Assembly: GCA_002104985.1 (NCBI GenBank)
Contig: MCGO01000028.1
Location: forward strand, 248,001 to 312,000
Direction of reading: 5' to 3'
Origin: Rhizoclosmatium globosum
Lineage: Eukaryota > Chytridiomycota > Chytridiomycetes > Chytridiales > Chytriomycetaceae
Length of the DNA stretch: 64,000 nucleotides
Every line of letters begins with the position of its first letter. The stretch's first letter is position 1. The position numbers were made by a program, and so were the translations under genes. Positions 10,858 to 23,848 of the stretch are shown in pieces. The notes beneath the pieces are model-generated. The model saw only the letters and a list, made by a program, of their open reading frames with translations, was not told where the DNA came from and did no database searches.

Positions 10858-12034
10858 TTAAGCCATCAAAAGCTTGGTGTTGGCAATCAATGCCTGGATT
10901 TCCTCATCCTTTGCTGGTCCATGAGCTGTCCATCTCACTCTTCCTTCACGATCAACCAAATGTACCCATCCAAGCAACCTATTGTCCATCTTAATCTTGG
11001 TTCTCTCCTTCAAAACACTTCCTCGCTTAATTAAATATTGTGCCCTCTGCTTCTCGGGAACCTTGAACCGAATAAATGGTTCAAACAAAGCCAATGCCCA
11101 CGACTTTGTCCATTCCTCCTCAATATTCATCTGAATGACGTTGCCTTCTGGGAACGCCTCCAAGAACGGCGTCATGTACGACTTAACATGTGGCTCCCCC
11201 AAGGCTGTAAACACAAAGGTGACTAATGAAACGTCTTTATGCTTGATGAGTGTATGAATGTCGGTTTTCACTCCCAGTAAGCTCTTTCCCTCAATGTTCA
11301 CCATCAGGGGAGATGACTAGCAACACAGCCTCGTAAGCTGAAACAGCAAAACACACAGAGAGAACGTACCGATGGAGCAGTCAATTTCATGGGCGCAGTC
11401 CATAGCTTGAGTCCCTTCTTGGAAAGCTCTTTGATGTCATCAAAGTTTCCTTTTTTGAACCCCTCCATCAACTCAAGTCTTTCCTCCTCGTTCTTGTCAG
11501 AGTCCAATACTGATGACAATACTCCTGATCGGAACTTTTGAGCGACGGGGCCCATCTTTGTACTGAGGCCTTCTTCCTTTCTGTTTTGATGTGGGTTGTC
11601 AGATCCTGTAACCAGTATCGTAATGCATTCCAAAACAGCGGGCTGCTCACCTCTTCAATTGAGCAGCTTCCATTTCTTTAATACGGGCATCGAGCTTGGC
11701 ATCGTAGCGGTAAATAAAGTTTGACCTTTTACACCAAATGTGTCAGCCTTCCACGTCAGGGTCATAATGGACAGATTATCCAAACTCACTTGGGCTCTTC
11801 AGGGTTCTTGCGCATATGTTCAATGTTTTCGGCATCTCGCATAAGTTTCTGTTGGAATCGGGCGAGGAGGTTCAGGTTTCTTGACTCTGGAGCAGGGGCA
11901 ACGGGGGGCACAAACTCCTTTGGTTGTTCAGGAGTTTTGCCATTTGACGCTGAGGACGATGGAGGCGGAGGCGGAATGCCAGTTGTGTATCGGCGTGCTG
12001 TTTGCAATGCTCGTTTTCCAAGTATCGTGGCCAT
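10858..12034 (-). CDS. ATP10: Mitochondrial ATP synthase assembly factor ATP10
   Basis: Inner-membrane chaperone for assembly of the F0 sector of ATP synthase. The N-terminus (MATILGKRALQTARRYT) is a mitochondrial presequence. It is followed by a Pro/Ser linker and a helical segment. The last exon (11317-10858) holds the ATP10 core: NIEGKSLLG, then SLVTFVFTALGEPHV, the Q-MN-EE-TKSWAL block, and a LLGWVHLVDREGRVRWTAHGPAKDEE ending typical of Pfam ATP10. Four exons are separated by introns near 11789-11726, 11650-11586 and 11369-11318. All junctions are GT-AG and in frame. The gene is head-to-tail with p23 upstream. Confidence 0.92.
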
Positions 12035-12109
12035 TTTTTGATGGATTCTCAAACAAAGAAATGACAAGCATTCGATTTATTGAAATATTTATCATTATTC
12101 AGGAACTAT

Positions 12110-13189
12110 TTATGCCTTTGGTGCATCCTCAAGCTCTGGCAAGTCATCGTCAGAATCAGCCTCGTCATCAGCACCAGCACCAGCGGCACCAGCAAACTTG
12201 CTGAAGTCCATACCACCCATACCTCCCATGCCTCCCATACCTCCCATACCAGCCATCATCTGCTCAAGACCTCCCATACCGCCCATACCGCCCATGCCTC
12301 CCATTCCTCCCATACCTCCCATACCTTGGAACTGAGACATGTCCATACCGGCACCAGCATCAGCCTCAACCTCATCCTCCTCATCTTCATCCTTCCACTT
12401 GCTGAAGTCAGTCTTGAGGAAGTGTGGCTTTCCAGCGGAAGCCTTCAAGAGACGTGGCCAGTATCCTTCACCCTTCTTCTCCTTGACAATGACAAACACG
12501 AGGGCACGGGCGTTGATGTTCTGGCGAGAAGCCTATAGACAGAGACAGTTAGAGTTGCGTGAAGGGTAAAGAGAGCGGATCGTAGTGTATGTTTTTTTAG
12601 GTTTTTGGCTTAGCACCTCAAGTTGCACAGCGACCAAGCTCCCCCAAAGAGTTCCCTTGTATCCCAATGAACAATATACCGCATTCGATTCAATTGTGTT
12701 TCCAAAGTAGCATGGGCTTGGTTAAGAACCCAAAAAGAGCAAATTCGAGTTTCAACAAAGCTGCGCATCATCAACCCCTCTTTTGTCTCCCACAGACCCA
12801 ACCACAGCATCCGTAAACCCCGCGATTCCAGATCCAATAAAAACAGTTGAGAGACTCACCTCAGGGTCAACGTCACCGTGGAAGTCCAAAGTAACAGCGT
12901 ACTTCTTTCCGGATGTGTTGGTTCCCTCAAACTTGAGCTGCTGCTTGGTCAAGGTGATCTGTGGCTCGACAATGTCGGCAACGTTGATGGTAACGTAGAG
13001 CTCGTCGGTACGTTGGGCCCAGAGGACTTCAGGGGCGATGGTTGGAACAGTGCTAAGCAAACAAAAGGTTAGAAAACGATACCAGAGATCAGCGTTTTAG
13101 AGGGAGAGAGGATAGGATCGGTAGGTGTGTACGAATGTTCTTGGAAGTTACTCTCAGTGAAAGGGCGGCAAGGTTTACCTTGACATCAT
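12110..13189 (-). CDS. SBA1: Hsp90 co-chaperone p23
   Basis: p23/Sba1, which binds the closed ATP-bound Hsp90 dimer in the cytosol. Exons 13189-13179 (11 nt, encoding only MMS plus two bases), 13052-12860 and 12532-12110 give 208 aa. The CS domain shows PEVLWAQRTDELYVTINV at the start and the p23 signature YWPRL followed by FLKTDFSKWKDEDE. The C-terminal third is an imperfect Gly-Gly-Met repeat (about 12215-12335) with a final acidic tail, as in fungal Sba1. The very short first coding exon makes the start codon (ATGATG) depend on splicing. Confidence 0.95.
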
Positions 13190-13312
13190 CTGGATTTTGA
13201 ACGAAGTTTGTTGAAAGGTTGCGGGTTCCACAATGTTCTGTTTCGTGCCAAGCACACCAACGAAAATGAACGATTCCTTGTTTCTTTATGCATACATGTG
13301 AAAAGAAAGAAA

Positions 13313-14481
13313 TTATTTAAAAGCAACATTGAAATCCACACCCTCCAAGTGAGTGTTTGTAATCTTCGCTTTCCTTCCACGAGCCTTCTTTTGTACTTTT
13401 CCTTTCTGTGCAAGATCAACAATCAGAATCCACGTTAAAGAAATCCAAAAAAGATACGTACCGATACGACCGACTTGGCAGAACTCATGTCGGTAACCGC
13501 CAATCCAGCTGTTGCGCAAAGAATTTAGATACAGCTATTCAAATCCCAAAGAATATCACCTTTCGCCAACTCTTTCGTGATTTCTTCGTCATCTGGAACA
13601 GTCACATTCGTCCAGTACGGTCCAAACTCTTTTGACGATGGGTATTTTGTTGGAACCTCTAAAACAGCGAATATTCATTAAGATACACAAATTAAGATAC
13701 GCAAGAGTAATATTGCAAACTAACCAGATTGAAAGTTATTGTAATACAGAACTTTCGGGCTTCCATCTTTGCTGCGAATCACGAGAATCTGACCAGCTTC
13801 CTCCAGTTCCTTGATGGTGAATGAGGGTTAGAATAAACAACTCAATCAAGAATTCGCAAACTTGCTTTGATTGCATCTCCGATAGCAGAGTAGCCTTCTT
13901 TCAACACTTTTACGTCTAATCCACCAATCAGGTAGTTTGCTTTGAGGAGTTCAAGGAGATCCACTTTGGAACGGATAGAGAATTGGCGCTATTAAACCAT
14001 TTTCAGTATTCGATTCGATTCGAAGCAGGATGCGAGGAAGGCATTGTGTTCTGCGTGGTTGAGTTGTGGATCTTCCAACTACTCCATTTCCTTTCCGCTG
14101 CAGAGAGCACAGAGCATTCGACTATAGAATTCAAGGGTCTGTAATCGTTGGATATCCCGTTCTTTCTGTCTTTAGTCGCCTTTTGATGAGCCTATATCCT
14201 GAATGCTTCCTCCCTTGCCTTCCAGCACCCAATGTAACCATCTCTCTGCGACATGCGACACTCTCACACACCTTGTACCAAATCTCTTGCTTCTTATCGT
14301 CATATTCAATCTTGTCGCATGTTTTCCAGAGTTGGATTAGGTCGTCAGAGGATGTAACGTCAGTGCCGACTTTCTGGGACAGCTCCTTGTACGAGATTGG
14401 CAATTCCAGCTTCTTGAGTTCTGAAATGATGCTGATGAGCTTTGTCTGGAGTGCTATTTTGCGGGCAGCGCGTTCGTCCAT
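13313..14481 (-). CDS. TFA2: Transcription initiation factor IIE subunit beta
   Basis: TFIIE-beta, the small TFIIE subunit that helps recruit and stabilise TFIIH at RNA polymerase II promoters. Six exons: 14481-14272, 13988-13866, 13809 to about 13734, about 13665-13563, about 13509-13463 and about 13405-13313. Two winged-helix stretches are seen: PISYKELSQKVGTD... and SKVDLLELLKANYLIGGLDVKVLKEGY. These are followed by ILVIRSKDGSPKVLYYNN, a block shared with human GTF2E2 (ILFVN...KKILFFND). The C-terminal basic region ends THLEGVDFNVAFK, comparable to the family's NEHL-GVL-DYS tail. One intron (13865-13810) is a GC-AG intron with donor GCAAGT. Length is about 215 aa, on the short side. Confidence 0.85.
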
Positions 14482-14767
14482 TTCGATTGTTTGTTTGAGA
14501 GTTTTCTCGAGAGTTTCGAAAGGCAGGATAATAAAGAAAAGAAGGAGGAGCAATAAACCAAGTATTATTGATGGCTGAGGCCTGAGCTGCGGAGAGTAAA
14601 ATGGGGATACAGTAAAATGGAGAAGAAAGATATGAACAATTAAATAATTCTCTCATTGCATGATGTAAGTATCTACATTTCCTTTGTTCTCCTGCTCGTA
14701 ACTCATTCTGTATCTTATTTCTTCTGTTTTCTTTGGTCATCGCGTCAAAAAACTTCCAACAAAACAG

Positions 14768-16553
14768 ATGGATGATAACGAAGTGCTGAATGCGGAGGCA
14801 GCCGTGCTGGAAGACGGCGAGGAAGAGTACGAAGAGGACAGCGATGAGGTAAGCACCTTGAGTTACTGAGGATGGGGTTGCTTAACGTCCAAACGCACTT
14901 TCAGGACATTGAGATTGTAATGGACACAGCACAGGCAAAGTAAGCACAAATACACTTGACCCGTACATAACACAAGGCTAATCATGCATCGCAAACAGAC
15001 CCGCAGCTGCTCCAATCAACATCAAAACAACATCAACCGCAGCTGCAGCCGGTAAGAACAACGCGCTCCCTCGCAACGCAACAACGCAACAACGCAACAA
15101 CTCCAGTACTAACTCAAGCCCAACCAGATCCCGCAGCAGCCGCAGCAGCCTCCGCCGCCGCCGCCGCCCTCGCTGGTACCGCAAAAAGCAACGCGCTCGA
15201 CATCAACGCCGTCGGCCAAGTCGACGGAAAAGATCTCTTCGACCTCGACGTGGACTCAATCGAAGACAAACCATGGCGAAAACCCGGTGCCGACATCACC
15301 GACTACTTCAACTTCGGCTTCAACGAAACAACCTGGCGCGCCTACTGCACAAAGCAAAAAGCACTGAGAGAAGAGGCGCTCATGCAGAAACGTATCCATG
15401 TCTTTGAACACAATGACCAGGGCTTCGGAAACAATACTGACTTTTTTGGGGGGATGATGGGCATGCAGCAGCCAAAGTTCCAGCGTATGCAGCAGCAGCA
15501 GCAGCCGCAGTTTAATCCTATGATGCAAATGCAGATGCAGCAAATGATGCAACAGCAGCGTGGTATGATGGCGCCTGGAATGGGTCCTCCTGGTATGGGT
15601 CCACCAGGGATGGGTCCTCCAGGAATGGGACCACCTCCGGGAATGATGGGAATGAACCAAGGCCCTGAACTGAATCAATTTGGTATGTTGTGATTCCTTT
15701 GGGCATGACTGTGATTTTATTGTTTGACTGTGAGCTAACGACAAACAATAACCAGGAAAGAGACCACGAGACCAAGATGATTCTGGATCAGCAATCAAAG
15801 TCATTGCCGGTGGCGATGCAAGCGACGATAAACCCCCTGGAACTGACAAGTAAGTCATTTTTAAAATACAAAACAAAGGATTCCAACAGAGGTTAACAAC
15901 CAACCACCGTCAAATCAATCAGTCGATCTGACGCACCTGGACAAAACAGAGGTGACAACCGATTCCCACCTGGCGGCAACAATGACTTTGGTCCACCTGG
16001 TGGCGGAAACTATCCCAACCAAGGAGGCTTCAATAACAACCAAAATCAGCAACAATTCAGACAAGGAGGTCCACCTCCACGCGGAATGCCACCACCCATG
16101 CGTGGAGGCCGACCTATGCCGCCACCACCTGGTCCATGGAACCAAGGAGGCGGTGGTGGTGGCGGAGGAGGAGACCGGGGAGGGTATTATAATCAAGGTG
16201 GAAACGATCACACGGACGCGATTCCACTTGGAGGCGGAGGTGCTGGTGCTGGTGGTGTGGGTGCAGGAGGTGGAAGAGGAGGGGATCCTCGGTCACCAAT
16301 GCAAGGACAAGGTGGACAGGATGGGTACCGGGGTGGACCACCCCCACCTGGAGGAGGAGACCGTGGGTATTATGGAGGACGTGGTGGTGGTGGTGGTGGT
16401 GGTGGTGGTGGTGGTGGTGATGATCGTGGAGGATATCAAGATTGGGATGAACGTGGGGATCCAAGATGGCAGCAAGGTGGGGGAGGAGCAGGTGGTGGTG
16501 GTGGTGGGGGAGGAGCAAGAGGTGGACGGAGAGATGGAGGAGACCGCCGCTAA
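14768..16553 (+). CDS. FIP1: Pre-mRNA polyadenylation factor FIP1
   Basis: Subunit of the cleavage and polyadenylation factor that tethers poly(A) polymerase. Six exons (14768-14848, 14905-14939, 14999-15051, 15128-15682, 15756-15849, 15923-16553) join to 482 aa. The acidic N-terminus and poly-Ala run lead to the Fip1 motif: [20 protein letters not shown] followed by TWRAYCTKQ. Downstream is a Met/Gln/Gly-rich region with [11 protein letters not shown] repeats, then a Gly/Arg/Pro-rich tail (RGG-like, about 15950-16550) with a run of GGT codons at 16382-16420 that is a microsatellite. RGG tails occur in metazoan and early fungal Fip1. Confidence 0.93.
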
Positions 16554-16664
16554 ATAAAGTTATAATATTATTGGATTGAATTTATTTCTTGGGGGAGTGC
16601 CAAGCATCCATCACAACAACAAAAAACACCACCCACAACAAAAGTCCAAAAGCAAGAAAGATCG

Positions 16665-19600
16665 ATGGAAATTGATTCTGTCGGAGCTGTGTCTTCGCAA
16701 CCAATGCCGGCGCATTTGAGCAATCCAGTCCTTGAAACAACAACACAATCTGATCCTCCTCCGCACATTCACAACAACAAACTCCGCATGAAAACCAAGG
16801 CAACTCCTGAAGAACTCCTTCTAAAACTGTGTTCATCTGGGTCGTCTGGGTCGTCTGAAGGTGCGGATTCTGGATCCTTCGCATCGTTTGACGTTGTGAG
16901 GACTTCTGTTCTGCGCATTATCGCTGAGCCCAGGCGCTTTCGGGTGCTCGAATCCGATTGGCCGCAGCTGCTTGAAGCTTTGGAAGCCCGCTTTGCTGAT
17001 GCCGCTGCGGCTTTGGAATCGTGCCTTATCGAGGTTGACCAGAAAGTTGTCTTGTTATTGCCCATCACTTCACGCGCATCTACATCCATCCCATGTCTCC
17101 TTCATACTTTGCGCTCTCAATGTAATGTCGTATCGTGTGTGGAAGGATTTAGGGCGGGGAACACAGCACTACTTCCTACTCTACGCGATTTACTTTGCAG
17201 TCCGTTGACGGCTGAATTGGCGACTGTCTATATCGCTGAAATGGGATATACCAATACACTAATTCCTATTCTGGATGTAAACACCGTGGATTGTATTCTT
17301 TCGCACTCACCAACTTTGTTTGCCATCCTATCCCACCCACCAACAGTCACAACATTAACATCAAAGCCCAACCTCTCACCCTCCCTCAGCGTGCTCAAAA
17401 ACCTCACGAGTACAGGAATTACGGGTATTCTCAAATCTGTCATTCATCCATCAACGCTTTCCCCCACTCACCTCAACTCAACCCGTGCAAAAACACTTTC
17501 CCTACAATTATCTATCCTTTTATACCACTCCACTACTCCACAAGGCATGTCTACACTCCTAGCATACACAGACCCACACTCCTTCGTCCCTACAAACGGA
17601 ACTCTCTCATCAACAACCCTCTTCACCCACCTAACATCCCTCCTCCGCGTCTGCGTCTCTCTCCTCGACTCCAAAACAACACACAATACGTCTCCCTCCA
17701 ATCTAAAGCCTATTTCAGATCTAGTCGCGCTTGCAACAGGCGCCGTGAAGCTTTTGGATAAAATCAAGAACGCAGTGTATGACTTGAACCTGTTGGGCGT
17801 CGTGATGGCTTCCGCGGCGTATAGACCGATTTGTCAGGTGACGAAATTGGGGCCGTTGCATTGTGTTGCTGAGGCTTGTGTTGGTGTTTTGATGATATCG
17901 CGGCGATTCCGTCGTTTATGCGATTGTTGCAGCAGTGGTGGTGATAGTAGTGGTAGTAGCAGTGGCAGTAGAGGTGACTGTACGTGTAGCTCATGGATGG
18001 TGCTTGAATCTGAGGCACTACGGGTTGTGACGGATTTATGTGGTGTAGTTGTCTTTGAACCGGCCGTCTTTCCAGGGCTTTTGCCGTACCTCGGTCATGC
18101 GCAACGCATGTGTAGCAGCAGAAGCGGTGAAGAGGTTTTGGTGCTACCACGTTTCTTTGAACGTGTCTCAGGGGTGTTGAAACATATATTCGCGTGGTTG
18201 GAGAGACATCCTTTGGATGCTGATGTTTGTTTTGGGGTGTTGAAGGAGGTTTTACCTAGAGGTGAAGATGTTGCGTGGGTTTTGAAGACTGTTTGGACGC
18301 AGGAGTTGCAGATTGTGAAGGTGGCTTTGGTGCGCGCTGTAACAATGTTTATAAGCTCGTCGGATAAAAAAGTTGCGTTGGGGGTGGCGGAGTTGGTGGA
18401 AGGGGTTTCGCGGCTCTCAAGTGGGTTTGAGTTTTGTGGAGAGTTTTTGGCGGATATTGTCGCGTATGCTGTGGAAGTCTTGGCGAAAGAGGAAGGTATA
18501 CAGTTGGATGAAGCTGTGGAGTTGGAAAGGGATCCAAGAGCTTGTGCTCGCGTACTGATTATTTTGCAACGAATGTTGGGTAATCCTGAGGGAGTCGAAG
18601 CAGCGGCAATAGTTGTTGCAGCTCTAGTCAAGACTCAGTTTCAATCAGTGTCAGATATGACGGGATTTGGGCTCGATTTTGTTGTTGCCGTGGCAAGGTA
18701 TGTTTATCCTGTTTTCAGTTGAGGTTGTTGATGCTGGTTATCATCATAGATGCAGTATTCGCTTCAACAAAAGCCTGACTGAGAGTTTGCAAGCATCTTT
18801 CGTTTGTATTGGTCGCTTTTTATTGACAAAACGTGAAAGCGCTGCATCAAAGGCCTCCTTCAATCAACAACTTGCCATTATCTTGAATTCGCTTCCATTG
18901 GATTCTATTTCTTTCGTTGAAATCCAAGATTGGGCAAAGGAGGTCGTTTCGGATGAACTTTGCTCGATGGCCAAGGCCACAGACTCTTTTGACCTGGATT
19001 TTAAAATGCTTATGACACTGTTACTTCTAAGAGCGAATAGCGGCGAACAATGGGTTTCAGAGTATCGGAATCGAGTTTGCATGACGTTTCAGGACGCTGG
19101 AGCTTATGCTTCTGGGCACGCGGATATTTTGCGGAAAGCTGTGTTGGCGAAAAGTACGGATATTTGGGCAGAACTTTGTGTGGAAGGTATGTAACCTCTT
19201 GAATAAGGTCTTACAATCGGTTTTAATTCCTCTATTCAAGCATTTTCGATTCTTCAATCTGTGTCGACCTCCGATTGTATGTTGTATACTCCTATCAAAG
19301 TACCTCGGCGGCTCATTTCCTCTATTGCGTCCTCTGTTGTAAGCTCATCTGCTTGTGGTTCCTCCGTTGGAATCGAATCCTCGCCTGCAACGAAATCATT
19401 CCACCGCGTTCCCGATGGTATTTTGATGCCTACCACTCCCCAACCAGTCGTTGTATTCAAGCAATATACGCAAAACCAATTTCGTACGAATCCGTCCGCA
19501 TCTCGAGCTGTTGCGAACGTTGGTGGGATGAATGGTGGAGGCGGTGTTGGAATGGGGAGAACCATATCCAACAGCTCTCGAGCTCCAAGCATTCATGTCG

Positions 19601-20013
19601 ATACTTATACCCACAAGGATGCAGCTAGCTATCAGCAGTTGCAGGTTGCCGCGAGTTCGTCCGTGGGAAATACCAGTACTCAACTACCGCAAGTACAACA
19701 GCATCAAATGAAGCAACAGCAACATGCGCTATCGTATCAAAGACAGCAGCAGTATCACGCGCAGCAACAGAGTCATCAACAGCAACAGTATCAACAACAT
19801 CAGTTTCTGAAGCAACAACAACAGCAACTCTTGATGCAACAAGTTCCCGTATTCCATTCTCCTCAGGGAGTTCGACCATGGAATAATCAGCCAATGATAC
19901 CACAACAGCATATGCGATACCCACCTCAAAATGCAGCTTCGCATTATCAAAATGGGATGCAACAATCTTCTCAGTGGCGCCCTCTTCCAAATCCCTCCAA
20001 TTCTTATTATTGA
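16665..20013 (+). CDS. Unrecognised 1080-aa alpha-helical protein with Gln/His-rich tail
   Basis: I do not recognise this protein. Exons 16665-18697, 18750-19186 and 19241-20013 join in frame to 1080 aa. Residues about 50-820 look mostly helical, with Leu/Val-rich repeats suggesting HEAT- or ARM-like packing: for example LLLKLCSSG..., LLPYLGHAQRM, a Ser/Gly/Cys-rich insert near 17930-17990 and FILQRMLG-like helices. Exon 3 starts a low-complexity C-terminal region, first Ser/Val, then Gly-rich, then many Gln and His (HQQQQYQQHQFLKQQQQQLL). No signal peptide or membrane segment is visible. It lies 111 bp downstream of FIP1 on the same strand. A nuclear scaffold with a disordered tail is plausible, but this rests only on composition. 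Confidence 0.75.
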
Positions 20014-20126
20014 CGAGTCTATCTTTTTTTTTTTTGGCTGTATATTTGTTTTTTAGCTGCTGCTGCATACGAAAGAGTATTATATATGAAATTTGATTTA
20101 TCAATCTTTATTTTCATATCAACATA

Positions 20127-22124
20127 TTAATCAACGGTATCCATCGGTCCAAAACGTTTCTCGTACACCTTGACCAACTGCTGCCTAGTCTCCATATTTC
20201 CCTCACTCCCAGCTTTTCCAATCAACCAAGCCAAGAAATCCTCCGAAACAAGGTACCCATTCCCACCACGACAAATCTTGAGCACAGTTGCGAATCGTTT
20301 AATAGAGACAAGCCCCCGCAACACGCCTTCAATAACAGCCTTTTGAGCTTGAGCCCTTGTTTCCGCGTCATCCAAATTCGTGGAACAAACTTGATTGATT
20401 GCCGATTCGAGAAACAGCTGTGCTTGTTTTGGTGAACTCTCTGTTTTCGGCATTGCACTGAAGAGACGGGTTTTGTATGCGACGACTGCGGCGAGTGAGG
20501 TTGCGTTCGGGTTCATGTTGTGGCGCGTCATTTGAGCGAGGATTGTGTCGAGCGTTTCGGCGTGGTTGTGTTTTGTGGCGAGGATGATCATTGTGTTGAA
20601 GATTCGGTTCCAGGTTGAGTGGGTTTCTGGGGTGATGGGGTGGGCTTCTGTGCATTCTTTGTAGATGGGGATAGCGATGCATAGGGTTTCTAGTTCTGTT
20701 TGGTATGACTTTTGTAGCGGGGAAGTTGGTGAGTTTTTCGTTACTACTACGGTTGATGATATGTTTGTTGAAAGTGGTGTTGAGCTAGCTAAAGAGGGGC
20801 TGAGAGTGAGTGATGGAAGGTCTTCATAGTCTTCATCTGACGTGCTATTTGTGAATGTGGGGGTAAGAAATGGGTTCACGATGGTATGGTCCAGGAAAAG
20901 TTTTTTCGAGATGGTTGCACTGGGATGAATTGTTCGATAATTATCAACTGAGACTGTTGCCAATTTGGCGGATGCAAGATTAAATAAGACATTCTTGTAC
21001 ATATGTAGGGGTAAGTGCGAATATGAATGAAGCGTTGTTGCCGCAAAGGTAGATTGGGTATATCGAACTTGTTCGTGTTTGCGGAGGGCATCTAATTCTG
21101 AAGGATGGAAGCGAGCAGCGTATTTCAGGGCGCGTTTTTGGGCATCATAGAGTGCTAGGCACAGTTGCAGTGATTTAACTTCCGCAAGAGCGTCACAAAA
21201 CTTATCGAGTAAATCATGAGGAACCACTTTCATGGGGAATTGAGAATCACGTCGAACAGCATGAATTTTGCACCATCGCCAGATCAGACGTTCAATCGCT
21301 GGTGCGTTCCTGGTATACCGCAGTCGAACCAACAGCTTTTCGAACACGAGCTGCATATCCCGGCGATTCATGATTCGTTCCACTAGTGTATGATTTCGAT
21401 ACAGCCGCTCCGCTTTTTCACAAATGCGGGCCAAATAAGTGGCTTCAATAGAATTTGGAGTGACATTCGCTCGATCGAATTCATTCAAGATAGTGACCGC
21501 ACGATCAGCAGACAGAAGTGATGAATCAGTGGTATGCCCAAGCACACGCAGCAAAACAGCGATCCCAGCCCGTGAGCGAGCATCAGTAAACAGAGTATAA
21601 GTTCTTTTTGAGGTTTCCTCCGAGTCGTTCAGAGACCAGTTCGCAGCCAAATGGGAAGCAACTCGAAACTCATGCCAGAGCAAAGTGATGCTCTCCTGAG
21701 GAACTTTATCGAGGGCAGGTATCGCCTCTGCGGCTTCAACGAATGCGGCGTTTGGAATCAGATTTGATTTGGCCGAGTTGAGTGTTTTGTGAGAGTTGAA
21801 GAGACCGAGGAAGAGCCGTGCCTTTACGTTTGTGTTTTAGTGAACAAGAGAGTGAATGCGGTGACTGACCCAGTCGCAGTTTGATATTCGGTCGAGATCT
21901 GCTTGAGCTTGAGGTGGAGGTGGAGCAGCGAGTGGTTGTGGTTGTTGTGGTTGTGGTTGTGATACAGATTGGTGGTGTCGTCCCAGGTTGGCTGCTGTCT
22001 TAGTGGGTGCTGTCCATGCTGCTGCTGCTGATGATCCAGTTGTCTTTGATGCCGAGGAAGGTCGTATTCGGGTCAGTGTGGCCGGCAGCGATGCAGCCAC
22101 AACGGTGATGTTTGGTCGAGCCAT
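20127..22124 (-). CDS. Pentatricopeptide-like mitochondrial protein
   Basis: Exons 22124-21870 and 21821-20127 give 649 aa. The N-terminus (MARPNITVVAASLPATLTRIRPSS) has no acidic residues and several basic ones, as in a mitochondrial targeting sequence, followed by a Gln/Pro/Ala-rich linker. The rest is alpha-helical with PPR-like pairs, for example TPETHSTWNRIFNTMIILATKHNHAETLDTILAQMTRHNMNPN, described here only by its helix-turn-helix spacing and the N-x-x-ATxLAAVV block that follows. A second Met lies 27 bp upstream (22151). By family it would bind organellar RNA, but the target cannot be told from sequence. It diverges from CDK20 with about 60 bp between the two starts. Confidence 0.65.
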
Positions 22125-22185
22125 CTTCGGATTGACTTGACTGACTTCCAAAAAGAAAGAAGGTCAGAAAACATACCAACATAAA

Positions 22186-23848
22186 ATGGAACGATACAGA
22201 GTTATATACAAGATTGGCGAAGGTGCACACGGCGTGGTTCTACGGTATGCATGACAGAAGGAGCAAGTAGATCAGTGGGCAAGCTGTCTCGTTTCGTGAC
22301 ACTCTTGGCTGGATCAAATTGATCATATCATGGAGAATACGTACTTAAAAGTTGTTTGCGGAATCGCAATTATAAAGGAGGAATCTGGAGGAAGTGGTAC
22401 AGTGCCACATTCAGCTTCAGCCTTGTCAATCGGACGCACACAACTTGCTCACTCAACATCTAGAGCCAAATGCATCGAAACCGGTACAACTGTAGCCCTT
22501 AAAAAAGTACCTCTGCGGCGTATCGAGGACGGGATTCCAACCACAATCGTGCGTGAAATCAAGGCCCTCCAAAGCATCGTCCATCAGAATGTATGCTTTC
22601 AGTCCTTTCAATCCATGCGACAAATACATTTATTACTCTTTGTCATGCAAGGTTGTCAAACTGCGCGAATTCTTTCCCTCTGGTGCTGGCTTTGTTCTCG
22701 TTTTCGAATTCATGTTGAGTGACTTGGCTGAGGTATTTGGCATTCTCTCAACCTGACTTTGAAATCTAAACATGTAACTGCTAGGTTCTACGAAACGCAT
22801 CACATCCTCTGACAGAAGCTCAAGTCAAAGCGTACATGGTCATGCTTCTCCAAGGCGTCTCCTACTGTCACGAACTCAATATTATGTATGTGCTTAACTT
22901 ATCTGTGAAATATCCTTGAAAAGTAAGCTCAACATATGAGAAAATAGGCACCGAGACTTGAAACCAGCCAACCTTCTAATATCCCCAACGGGTGTCCTGA
23001 AACTAGCCGACTTTGGTCTCGCTCGTGTCCACGCGAACGAAGGAGGACGACCGTATTCTCACCAAGTTGCTACACGGTGGTATCGATCTCCTGAACTCCT
23101 GTACGGTGCTCGCAAATACGATATTGGTGTCGACTTGTGGGCGTGTGGGTGTATCTTTGGGGAGCTGTTGAATCATGCACCTTTGTTTCCAGGGCAGAAT
23201 GACATCGATCAGTTGTATTGCGTCTTGAGTATATTGGGGACCCCGACTTCGGAGGAATGGCCAGTAAGTGTTTGTTTGTCAGGTTATTTTAGTTTATTCG
23301 AGCGACATGGATTGAATAGTTTGGATATTTTGGTGATTGGTTCTTGGAGAGACTCTGACGTTGAGGCGAAATCCCAGTGACACCCACCCAACTCAAGTAC
23401 CTCTTCAACCTTCATCGCTTACGATATCCTTACTATTCATCACTAATAATTTCCTACATTTAGGACCTCGAAACTCTTCCGGACTACAATAAGATTCAGT
23501 TTCCACACCATCCCCCCATCCAATTCGAGAAAATATGTCCAGACGCATCAGTGGGCGCAATATCTCTCCTCAAAAAGTTTCTAGTGTATCCCTCCAAGAA
23601 GCGAATATTCGCAAACGAGGTGTGTAAAAATCTTTTGGTTGAGGGTGCGTTGTATTTGGGTGGCTAAAATTTTTTTCTCCTCATTTTTCTCCTTTTGCCA
23701 ACTGCCCCTGTTTCAGGCACTACTGGACAGCTACTTCTTCAGCAAACCACTGCCTGCGCATCACTTGGAACTACCGATACCTAAGAGACAAACAAGGGAA
23801 CAATTTGATGTAGATGCAGGAGTTGATTTATCGCTATTTTTGAACTAG
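22186..23848 (+). CDS. CDK20: Cyclin-dependent kinase 20 (cell cycle-related kinase)
   Basis: CDK20/CCRK, a CMGC kinase linked to cilium assembly and to activating MAK/ICK kinases. Seven exons (22186-22244, 22464-22590, 22652-22732, 22785-22885, 22948-23263, 23464-23619, 23717-23848) give 323 aa. Seen in order: GEGAHGVV glycine loop, VALKKV lysine, GAGFVLVFEFMLSDLAEV hinge typical of CCRK, HRDLKPANLLIS catalytic loop, DFGLAR, VATRWYRSPELLYGARKYD activation segment, and LPAHHLELPIP in the tail, which is distinctive for CDK20. The cyclin-type PSTAIRE helix is replaced by IVREIKALQ, as expected. Presence suggests a flagellated life stage. It shares a short divergent promoter with the PPR-like gene. 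Confidence 0.96.

Noticed and set aside
12215..12340. Tandem CCTCCCAT-type repeat as a regulatory array
   Set aside because: It codes for the Gly-Gly-Met repeat of p23 seen in fungal Sba1 proteins.
16381..16425. GGT repeat as a CRISPR-like or satellite array
   Set aside because: It is a trinucleotide microsatellite coding for poly-Gly in the FIP1 tail.
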